A stretch of 64,000 nucleotides of DNA, from NCBI GenBank assembly GCA_001600175.1, contig BCJC01000004.1, positions 1,550,001 through 1,614,000 of the forward strand. The letters are read 5' to 3'. The notes under the pieces were generated by a model. That model was not told the DNA's origin. It was given only the letters and a program-made list of their open reading frames with translations, and did not search any database. A program made the position numbers and the translations under genes. The stretch is from Erythrobasidium yunnanense. Taxonomy: Eukaryota; Basidiomycota; Cystobasidiomycetes; Erythrobasidiales; Erythrobasidiaceae. Each line of letters begins with the position of its first letter. The first letter of the stretch is position 1. Below, piece after piece: positions 52,841 to 61,675 of the stretch.

Positions 52841-53817
52841 ATGGGTCGAAGAACCACGCAACCGCTCTACAGCGCTGAGCTAGCCACTTTTCAAACTCCC
52901 GCCGCGCTCAAGAAAGAGCGCAAGCGATTCGATCGAGGCTTGACCAGATCTGAAGCAGAGCTTTGGGACTTTATAGCGCAAGGACTCGCCGAAGGTAGCT
53001 CGCCATCGTCTAGCGCGTCCTCGCCAGTCGTTAGTAGGAGGAACTCCTTTGCGCCCAGTCAGCCGGACAAAGGACTAGATGGCCTGATCAGCGATATTGA
53101 AGCTTTGAAAGTCCATGCAAGGGAAACGCAAAGATATGGAAAGCACTTCAAAGCGTATCTGGATGGTATGCCTCCAGTCCCCTGGTATGATAATCATGAT
53201 GGAGCGCGAGGGCGAGAAACAGATATGCATGCTTTCACCGGCAGTCACGGCCAGATCGCAAGCGTGCAAGCAGTCGATGCTTTCATTGATCCGAGGCTCC
53301 TGTTCCACGACGACCAGTCCGTGGCTGCCATTCAATTCCCAAGAAATCCGACCGAACTCTTGACATACACCGCTGAGAACGCCATACCTGCGCAATCCAC
53401 ACCTTGTTCTAATACCAAAGCTCCTGCTATGCCGAAGACAGGAACGAAGAGGCTGGACCAGCGCGCAAGGACGACTCAAAAGAAGAAGGATAACAATACG
53501 GTTGGGCCAGGGCGAGGCAGCAACAAGCGTGGTCCGCGAGCACCGTCTGCACCTAAAGCAGAAAGGACCGGCTGGCGTGAGTCGTATTCATTCTCGAGTT
53601 TCAAGGAGAGCCTATTTCGCTGACTTACAGTCCTCCGCCGCCGCCGGTGATGGTGCCCTGCCTATTACCCAAAGGCTGGAGATGCACCTTTCCTGGATGC
53701 ACCCGCACAATGAACAGAAAGACAAATGTCTATATCCATAGCCGTGAATCTCACCAAAGGCCGGCTGAAGAGCATAAAACCGCCAAAGCGTTTTATGTAC
53801 AACCGCCCCATCAGTGA
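52841..53817 (+). CDS. Array gene 1: subfamily A protein with single C-terminal C2H2 finger
   Basis: Two exons (52841-53576, 53675-53817) give 292 residues. The N-terminal ~110 residues share a pattern with the next two genes: a short leader (LYSAELATFQ), KKERKRFDRGLTRS, a Ser-rich linker with SRRNSF, and EALKVHARETQRYGKHFKAYLDG. I do not recognise this region as any known domain. A variable low-complexity middle and a basic stretch (KRLDQRARTTQKKK) follow. Exon 2 encodes one finger, RWRCTFPGCTRTMNRKTNVY then IHSRESH (C-x4-C-x12-H-x4-H), with the usual hydrophobic core spacing. The intron is phase 1 directly before the finger. Its acceptor is acccaaag at 53674; an acceptor nearer the donor would miss the finger. 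DNA or RNA binding is inferred from the finger only. Confidence 0.8.
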
Positions 53818-53987
53818 ACGCTGCACAAGGTACCTTGGTCACTAGGTCAAGCATCGTGCCTTTCCAAGTCACTATGATTTCCCTGTTCGGCCGCAACATA
53901 AGCAAGCATGCCTTTGACTAAGCTGAGCTTTTTGTTAGCTGGACCTAAGCCGTTCCAGCTAGCTCTATCGAACGACAACAGGTGACG

Positions 53988-54997
53988 ATGACGAGCAACT
54001 CAACACAATCGCTCTCGCTGTACAGCGCCCAAGTTGGCCTTACTCAGAATGATCTCGTCCTCCGGAAAGAGCGCAAGCGATTGAATCGAGGATTCACCAA
54101 ATTTGGCCAGGACTTGTACGACTGGGTAATGCATGACCTGGGATACATCGACTCAGGAGCTACGTCAACTACGTCCTCGCCAGGTCCAAGCCGAAAGAAC
54201 TCCTTTCAAGCCGTCGTGCCTAACAAAGGATCTGACGGCCGGATTAACGAACAGGAAGCCCTGAAAGCACATCAGCTAGAGACGGAACGATATGGAAGAG
54301 AGTTCAGAGCTCAACTCGATAGTGCGCGAAGAGCCACCCGTACTCAAACTGCTGGACACCCAGATCAGACGGTACCACCTTCTCTGCAATACGCCCAGAC
54401 CACGGTCAATCCTAGAGACCTTATGCAGTCACGTTATGCTCCAGCGTGGGAGACCTCGAACGTGGTACGGTCTTCGAGTTTTAGGGCTGCCAATGCCGGC
54501 CCTCCTCCCGCCCACGCTGCGCACTATAGTGGGACTTCTTCTTCGTCTATGACTCCTCAGATCACCCAACCTTTCGCACAGACAATTCCATCTTGGCAGC
54601 CAGGTCGCACTTCAGGGTTTACAGCAGTCAACGCAGTACCTCAAGCAATGTATACTACACGTTACGGTTATTCTCCTGCTCCAACTACGACACACAATGT
54701 GCCGCCATCGAAGCCTGGTCAGGCGAGCGGAATAGCTAAAGCCCAGCGGCAGAAGAAGGCCGAGAAAGTCGGCTGGCGTAAGCTACTTTTCTCTGTGGGA
54801 AAGATACTAGGCTGATCTATCTGTATATCTGCCTCCGTACGGGTCGGCGCTCACTTACAGGCTGGAAATGCACCTATCCCGGCTGCTCGAGCACGATGGC
54901 TCAGAAATACAACGTGTACAAGCACAGCCGGGCTCTTCACCATGCGAGGACAGAAGAAGAGCATAGGTCTGCTGAGCAAGCTTTCGTATTCCCTTAG
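53988..54997 (+). CDS. Array gene 2: subfamily A, single C-terminal C2H2 finger
   Basis: Two exons (53988-54777, 54861-54997) give 308 residues. The shared N-terminal region is clear: SLYSAQVGL, LRKERKRLNRGFTKF, SRKNSF with PNKGSDG, and EALKAHQLETERYGREFRAQLD. The middle is Ser/Thr/Pro/Gln-rich (disordered). The last exon is a single finger, RWKCTYPGCSSTMAQKYNVY then KHSRALH, followed by a 19-residue tail. The intron (54778-54860) has gtaagc and cttacag, is phase 1, and splits the Arg codon before Trp in the same place as in array gene 1. It lies head to tail, 170 bp behind array gene 1. Confidence 0.85.
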
Positions 54998-55266
54998 TGC
55001 TGGCTAGACGATATATTCGGCACGGCTGCAGACAACGAAGGGCGGCTCGAGGTCAGTGCAGGCAAGTTGAGTGAATAGTAGTCAAGGGTGCTACTTCACT
55101 AATCCCCTGCAAGCCTGAAGAATAGTCACTAGCCTTTGCATGCTGATGTCGACCGTCCTTTGGTACAGCTCGAAAAAGGCAAGGCTACCTTTCGAAGAGT
55201 CGCCTTTGTCAGGTCCTGCCGACCAGCAGTCGATAGCGCCAGTAGATATGCTGCCAACACACAACT

Positions 55267-56271
55267 ATGCCTATATCAAGACTATCAGAATACAGCACCT
55301 GCTTGCGATCTCTTCAAAATCCCGAAGCGCTCAGTAGGATACGCAAGCAGCTCAATCGAGACGAGAGCAATCCCGATGGAGGGATATCCAAGTTCATGAC
55401 GTACGACCTTTTCAGTCGAGGCAACTCCTACTCTTCCTCTTTACCCTCGGCAGCTACGAGCAGGAGGAGTTCCTTTTCTACGACTGCAGCCAACAAAGGG
55501 CAGATGAACGAGGCGGAAGCATTGAAAGCGCACATTATAGAGACGCAACGGTATGGGGAACACTTCAAGGCCTACCTCGATCTGGCGAACGAGGTTGCGC
55601 GCCTCAATGCGCAGATCCGTGATGACGAAGCGCTCGCTGCTTCTGAAGTCAAGAAACATACAAGCATGTCTGTCGCTCCTCGGGATGTCATGCCTTATGA
55701 TGTAAACGCTTGGGAGTGGCAAGATTGGAATCCGATGCAGACCAACATTTCTACCCCTCCTCCTCCAACGTCGGCCTCCACTAGTCAACTATCGGTAACA
55801 AGGCCTTTGGTTATAGTAAGCACGCCTCCATCGGCTACAAGATCACCTCCGGCTTCAGCGCCAAGTGGTGCAAGTCTCCCGAAGGCTGTGCGTAAAGGCG
55901 GGGGGAGGCACGCTACTCGCACTGTGCGAGCTCCTATACGACATCAAGAATTGTCACAGTCTCCGAAGCACAGGACAGTAGCCGCCGGACGCGTAGTCAA
56001 AGCTCAAGGCGCAACCACATCAAAACTTCCGCAGCAGAAGCTCGAGGTACCTTCTGATTCAAACTGCCGTAAGCTGCGTTACTATATGTCTTCAGACGCC
56101 GAGACGTACCATTAATATATTCTCAAATATCATGCAGGTTGGAAGTGCACTTTTCCAAACTGCACATCCGGTTCATTCTCACTGAAATACAACGTTTACG
56201 AACATAGCCGCAAGCTTCACGCTGGTCGTCGGACGGCAATGGAACATAAGACTGCAGTGCAAGTACCGTAA
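55267..56271 (+). CDS. Array gene 3: subfamily A, single C-terminal C2H2 finger
   Basis: Two exons (55267-56068, 56138-56271) give 311 residues. The subfamily A pattern is retained but diverged at the start (LSEYSTCLRSLQ, SRIRKQLNRDES), then SRRSSF, ANKGQMNEAEALKAHIIET and QRYGEHFKAYLD. The middle is Pro/Ser-rich and ends in basic patches. The last exon carries one finger, RWKCTFPNCTSGSFSLKYN then VYEHSRKLH, with two extra residues between the Cys pair and the first His (C-x4-C-x14-H-x4-H). The phase 1 intron splits the Arg codon just before Trp, as in its two neighbours. Function unknown beyond the finger. Confidence 0.83.
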
Positions 56272-56544
56272 CTGTACGGACGATTCGATACTTCTGCAAA
56301 TCTGCTGCATACTCGAGAGCTTGACTACGCAATGCATAAGCTAGCCCATGGTGTGGACTTGTGACATTGCCTTACACTTACGGCCTAGTGTATGCTCGTG
56401 GCGATCAGGCCCCCTAGCGATGAAGCCTCACCTTGTCTCTCATAAAAGATCCCCCTTTCGTCATATACCCTTTCTGCCATCCGCTCTTAATGGCCAGTCC
56501 TACGCTCACGCAACTTGAACGCTACTCAATCGGCACGAATCGAG

Positions 56545-57916
56545 ATGGCTTCTGGAAGCCAGCAACGCAGCCCTTCACCGCTCAGCGTCCTCGATCCCGT
56601 TAGCAGGCAGTTTAACCATGTCGATGCCGGCCGGGGTGTAGTGCACAAGGTCGCTCATGCTGGAGACAAACGTCGGCATAGTCAACTATCAGCTTCCTCG
56701 GCCTCCTCACGCTCAAGCAACTTCCTAGCGGATATCCAGAGGAGAGCTTCCCTTTCTTCACTCGACCAAGCGAAACGTCCCAAACTTCAGCGTCGACCTG
56801 CGCTGCAGCGTAATGCCTGCGAGAGCGGGCGATCTGTTGAGCCTGGCCGTTCACCTTCCAGACTGTCGGAGGAGGGTAGCTTATCTGTGCCTTCCAACCC
56901 TAACCCTGAGCACCCGGCCACAAATTCTGCCTGCACGAAGCGGAGGCAAGGATTGCATTGGATCACCGTCTCCGAACGTCGGCCACCCAGCACAGCGAAG
57001 CACCTCGGTGAGTGAGTTCAGCTGCTTTGCAGAAGCTTCATCCTGATGCTTTGCGCGTCGTCCTAGAATGGAAATGCACGTACCCTGGCTGCTCGATGAT
57101 TACTCGGCGATCGAAAGCTTTGGTATCGCATAGCCTGAAGGAGCATCCGGACAGGCCCGCAGAGCAGCACTACGATTGCAAGTCATTCCTTGTTAAAGCC
57201 GGGCAGACTGCATTGCCTCCTAAAGAACCCACCCTGCGAGACGTAGAGGGACAAGGTGAGCAGCCTTGTATCTAGTCGTACCTGTCTCCGGTGAAGCTGA
57301 GCTGCTAAGCTTGCCAGTCTGGATATGCGAAGCAGATGGCTGCACTTCAGGACCGTGGCAGCATGCCCGTAACGCTTCTAGGCACGCCAAAGAAAAGCAT
57401 GTAGACCAGGAACAGAAGCTACGGAGGGTCCCTCAGAGCAGCCATATGCGGCCTTCTGAGCGAGTCGCAAAGCGTCGGGTAGTACCAGGACAGGGTAAGT
57501 AGTGTTCTACCATCGTATTGTTGCAGTCTAAGACTATGGTCCCAAACCCCAGTCTGGATATGCGAAGCAGAAGCTTGTAACAGCGGACCTTGGGAACATT
57601 ACGAGGCAGCCTCCAAACATAGCAGAGTCAAACATCCGAATCAAATATGCAGCCTACGGAGACTGCCGCTCAGTAACCAAGCCCGGGCTACTAAGCGAAT
57701 ACCAGTACACCAAACTGTAGAAGGGCAAGGTAAGCGGTTTCCGGCCTTATTCCTGACAAGCGCACTGATTCGTATACCTCGCTAGTGTGGATATGCAAGG
57801 CGGAAGGCTGCACTGGCGGACCTTGGAAGTATTACACGAGTGCTTATAAGCACAACATGCAAAAGCATCAAAATCAGACGCACAAGTTACAACGGGTACC
57901 GATAGAATTGGTCTGA
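56545..57916 (+). CDS. Array gene 4: subfamily B protein with four finger exons
   Basis: Five exons (56545-57007, 57067-57255, 57318-57494, 57553-57729, 57786-57916) give 378 residues. Exon 1 encodes a Ser/Arg/Pro-rich N-terminus unlike subfamily A. Exons 2-5 each encode exactly one finger beginning at Trp: EWKCTYPGCSMI, VWICEADGCTSGPWQHAR, VWICEAEACNSGPWEHYE and VWICKAEGCTGGPWKYY. Each has two His in H-x4-H and, in the last three, the follow-on LRRVP, LRRLP or LQRVP. All four introns are phase 1. Exons 2, 3 and 4 are 189, 177 and 177 nt, so each could be gained or lost without a frame change. The second to fourth fingers are C-x4-C-x13-H-x4-H. Recent exon duplication is inferred. Confidence 0.85.
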
Positions 57917-58052
57917 GTAATTCCTCTTGTTCGCAGTGTGCTGATGAGATGCACATCTAGTCCCTTGATGTCGTCTCTATCAGGAGTGTCGACTGCTGAT
58001 CTCCGAGTTTCTGATTTCCTTCCCTTTCTGTATCGACAGCATCAGCCTTTCT

Positions 58053-59152
58053 ATGACTACGCAAAGGTCGAAGAGACCCCTTGATCACGCTGCAGCCTGG
58101 CGACACATGGACGCACTCCAAGCAGGGTCGTGCCGTATCTCACATCAAAACCACAATTCAGCAATGAGTCCATCCTACAATACAGTTCCAAGCTACCGCC
58201 GATACATGCAGCGTACTCAATGGCCTGACTTTCTACAGAACGAGCGGGCTCTGCTGGACTTGGCTCCGATCTCTGAGGGAACTGTGACACCACCGCAACA
58301 ACCAAGGCAGCGCTTCGATAGCTTCTCCGGCCAAGACTATTTCCCCCAATCTTCCCGACCCTCCCCTGACCTGAGCAGTCTGTCCTCACATGTGTCAGAA
58401 ACACGAGCTCTCCGAGCGGGAGAGTCGGCCTTGACGCAAAAATCGGCAACACCTCTAAGTGGTCGAGCTGATGGTGCAAAGTTGCCAAGGATCCTGCTGA
58501 GACCCACCAAGGGCCAAAGTAGGTCGTGCCTCGCATTGTTGTCATAGGAGACTGACCAATTTGCAAACAGTCTGGATATGCGAGGCGCCAGGGCCAGGGT
58601 GTCTCACCCGTGGTTATGGACCCTTCGTGTCCCAAGCTGGCGCTCGTCAACACTGTACGATCGTGCATCCTAACGGCGCCGAGCGTATAAGGGAGGTTAC
58701 AACAGAAGCCGAAGATACCTCATATGGTCGGTCTACTAAGAACGCGTACAAAGGCGGACTGATACGAATTGTACGAGACTCTCCGGTTGTCGGATCTGGC
58801 TTAGGAAGCAAATCTCGGTATCACTCTGGTAGGCACGAGAGACGTGACTCGATGTTTCAGGCTTCTGCGCCTCGCAGCAAGACACGGAGAACACCTCACA
58901 GAGGGTACGCTAGCAAGACAGAGATGAGCGACGCAACGCGAAGGCGACATGAAAAAGCCGCTACAGAAAGTAGGTGCAGGCTTTTTTGTGATAACAGGAA
59001 AGTGCTGACTGCCCATCACAGTATGGAAATGCGAGATGGACGGCTGCTCAGCCGGTCCTTGGCCTTTGAAAGATAGTGCTCAAGTACACTCTAAGCGCAA
59101 ACATCCTCAGCCCGCACGAAATATAAGGAGGGTATCACAGCACCTGGCTTGA
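58053..59152 (+). CDS. Array gene 5: subfamily B protein with two finger exons
   Basis: Three exons (58053-58518, 58571-58969, 59022-59152) give 331 residues. Exon 1 is a low-complexity N-terminus containing YNTVPSYRRYMQRTQWPDF and LLDLAPISEGTVTPP. Exon 2 starts with a diverged finger, IWICEAPGPGCLTRGYGPF then QHCTIVH, in which the Cys pair is spaced C-x6-C, and continues as about 90 residues of basic linker. Exon 3 encodes a regular finger, IWKCEMDGCSAGPWPLKDSA then VHSKRKH, and the family ending NIRRVSQ. Both introns are phase 1, immediately before Trp. It sits 136 bp behind array gene 4. Confidence 0.8.
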
Positions 59153-59514
59153 ACATCGTAGTGAATGACCCAAGCGGGCTGGTCGTTGCTGCTACCGATA
59201 CACTAGCCCGAAAAACATCCACTATCGACTCCGTTACCTTACAAACAGATATACGAATCGCAACTTATGCCATTTACATGGCGGAAAAGCACCTCGAAAT
59301 AAGATCGTCCAGGCGTGATTGTGTGTGATGCTCCACAGCAGGGTGTATGCACCTCTTCGACCGTAAGCTGTCGTCAAAACTCGCAGCCCAGTTGGCTCTC
59401 TCCAGCTGTCCCTTGTGAAGACCCTTTCTCCCGCTCATGTAAGGGACCGCCTCTATCAACAATATCGAATCAACTCAGCAGGACCTTGGTAATTACGCGA
59501 TACCGACGACAGAC
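59153..59514. other. Spacer inside the array
   Basis: A 362-bp spacer between array genes 5 and 6, the longest in the array. No intact finger or N-terminal module was found in it. Confidence 0.45.
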
Positions 59515-60399
59515 ATGGACAAAGCACAGCGAAGGTCCCATGCCTTGTCGCTTCCATCGGCTGTCCGAGCTTACAAGGAGCGGATGCTACATCGCCAAAA
59601 TCCACAGTCTCTGCTATCAGAGCTGCTATACCTTAGCATTAGATCACCTTCAATCGACGATTACGCTATTCTGTCTGGATACCTCCCTCACCTGCCGATC
59701 AACTATGCTCAGCATCAACCGGCACCAGGTCCAAGCCAAGGCATCTCGTATAATGACCTGTCCGCTATAGATATCGCAGGGAACACGCATGCAGATCAGC
59801 TAACAGAAAGCCATACTGAGCTTGAACGGATCGGCGTTGCCCGGCATGCACCGTCAGTCTGGCCTGAGATATGCCCTCAAACTGCTGGCGGGCAAACCGC
59901 CAATCAAGGACAAAGATACAAGGAGATTGCGCCTAGGCCATCATCGCAAGGCCAAGCCGACAAGCGACCTAGGTCTACATCTAGAGAGCAATCGCGCGAT
60001 TCTAGGAAAGATATGTCTCGCATTGGAGTACCTGCACAAGCGTCAAGAAAGAGGTTACCATCATCACCGCTGCAGGATCCCGAACAAAGGCTTGTAAGCG
60101 CTCAACAACATACCCAGGCAAAACGAGGTATGTGCCCGCAACCTTACATGAAACGCACGCTGACACAGTACATGCTAGTACGGCGCCGAGAGTGGGTCTG
60201 CAACCTGCCTGGCTGTGGTGCGGGGCCGTATACTCTGCAAGACAGCGCCAAAAGACACTTTAAAACGAAGCACCCTGGAGTGACCATCAGCGTCCGTAAG
60301 TTGTCGAATGATCAACATCAACCTCGACAAACTAGGTCGGCAACGAAGTTTAGTGATCAGACAACGGACGCTGCTCGCGCGCCCAGTTTCAGTAGATAA
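59515..60399 (+). CDS. Array gene 6: subfamily B-like, one finger, alternative end possible
   Basis: Two exons (59515-60127, 60179-60399) give 277 residues. Exon 1 has a helical start (AVRAYKERMLHRQNPQSLL, LLYLSIRSPSIDDYAILSG) and a basic linker. Exon 2 encodes the finger EWVCNLPGCGAGPYTLQDSA then RHFKTKH and the family follow-on VTISVRKL. The intron is a multiple of three and open, so unspliced reading would also stay in frame, but the branch point (cgctgac) and ctag acceptor support splicing. A perfect donor (gtaagt at 60296, phase 1) inside exon 2 could instead splice on to the degenerate finger exon at 60508. Confidence 0.75.
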   Translation: MDKAQRRSHALSLPSAVRAYKERMLHRQNPQSLLSELLYLSIRSPSIDDYAILSGYLPHLPINYAQHQPAPGPSQGISYNDLSAIDIAGNTHADQLTESHTELERIGVARHAPSVWPEICPQTAGGQTANQGQRYKEIAPRPSSQGQADKRPRSTSREQSRDSRKDMSRIGVPAQASRKRLPSSPLQDPEQRLVSAQQHTQAKRGMCPQPYMKRTLTQYMLVRRREWVCNLPGCGAGPYTLQDSAKRHFKTKHPGVTISVRKLSNDQHQPRQTRSATKFSDQTTDAARAPSFSR

Positions 60400-60507
60400 G
60401 CGAATCAGCAGCTGACTCAAACAGAAGCTTCAAGTGAGAGTGAGACCCTACATCTTCGTCAAACCGTTGCATGAAGGCTCGCATAGCTGACAATGCTTCC
60501 GCGGAAG

Positions 60508-60611
60508 AGTGGATCTGCAAGAAGCCAGGATGTCGTTTTGGATCTCCGGCTCGCGCAGGAAGTGCTTGTCATTCTTTCAGTATCAACATCCTGGCGAAGC
60601 CCTCAGTATAG
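60508..60611 (+). pseudogene. Degenerate finger exon
   Basis: A branch point (gctgac) and an acceptor (gcggaag) precede AG-TGG, as at other finger exons. The frame reads WICKKPGCRFGSPARAG, then a single His (ACHSF), after which it departs from the family and stops at 60609-60611. In the +1 frame the sequence continues with QHPGEALSIG, matching the family's second His and HPG. So a one-base shift has removed the second ligand. It may be a dead exon or a non-zinc-binding alternative last exon of array gene 6. Confidence 0.55.
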
Positions 60612-61675
60612 GTCTATGGTCGAAATCGAAGTGACCAGCAGATGTTGAAACAGCCTTAGCAGGCGTTAAGCAATCTCAGTAGGCGATGAGGGATGTCCAT
60701 GTCATGCGTTGTGTACCCAGTATGTTGCCTAGGTGTGTGTACGGTCAAATCTCAACAAACGTTCCTTCCGCCTACTTGCTCATATACTGCGAACAGCAAT
60801 CTACGCAGTCGCGAGGGCTCCTTACGCGCATCATGTGTACGTCCCGTGGCTAGAAAGCGTTACAGCAAAGTCTTGATCTCGCGTAAACAAGCTGCTAGAT
60901 ACGCGACGAGTCTTCAGTGAATCCAGCCAGAACCCTCCAGAGAAATGGAACTGGAATAATAACCAGATGCCTTGCGCTGATAGTAGCGAAGCACTGAAAC
61001 TTCATGTCTGCATAGCTGAGGATGAGTCTTGTCACGAAAGTACTGACAGGGACAGGCCAGGTCGAGGCACGAATTGGAAAGATAGTGTTGATAGACATGT
61101 CCGTCTGACCGCAATGCAGACCACGCTACAGCTGCAGACCGCCTTCCGGATTGGGCAGGATAGAGGCTTGGACCTGCCTAATGCGAGAATTAGGCGCGGC
61201 CTTAAGCAGGAGGAGCGTATTATCGATGTTAGCAGTGAAAATAAGGTGAAAGAATGAGCAGGAGAGTGAGAGATTTCAGTTGGCGTCGATGAGCAGCACC
61301 ATCAAGCGGTGATTTCTCGTTGTCGATCTTAAGCCTGCGCCAGCCGGTACAGCGTTGGATCTGGCGACAGCGACAGCGCGAGACGCCCAGCTCGTCGTTC
61401 GTACATCGTCAATTCGTTCCAGACAGTCGTTCTTGTCGAAACGGCAGAAGCTAGGTCTCACCGTCTGCCGGCGTGACCAAGCGTAAGCTAGGCTAGGCGT
61501 CAAGAAAGTGGTCTCATTCGTGAAGATAGCGTGACTGCCAGCTGGACGAGCCGCTTCATATCAATCTCCGACATTCAAGAACAACAACGATATCGCAGCT
61601 GGACAAGGTCTGAACTCTTTGGCGGACCGGCTCCGCTCAAGCCTGTCGAGCTTGACAGGAGCTGTCATACCCATC
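60612..61675. other. Long spacer upstream of the Zn2Cys6 gene
   Basis: A 1.06-kb region without a convincing gene, the longest gap in the window. A frame at 60967-61257 contains LHVCIAEDESCHE and, later, NWKDSVDRHVRL, which weakly recalls the LKDSA or LQDSA ... RH part of the array fingers and could be an old relic. The part next to 61675 is presumably the promoter and 5' UTR of the transcription factor gene. Confidence 0.45.

Noticed and set aside
52841-60611. Array as remnants of a transposon
   Set aside because: No terminal repeats, target-site duplications or transposase motifs were seen, and the genes have normal introns and intact frames.
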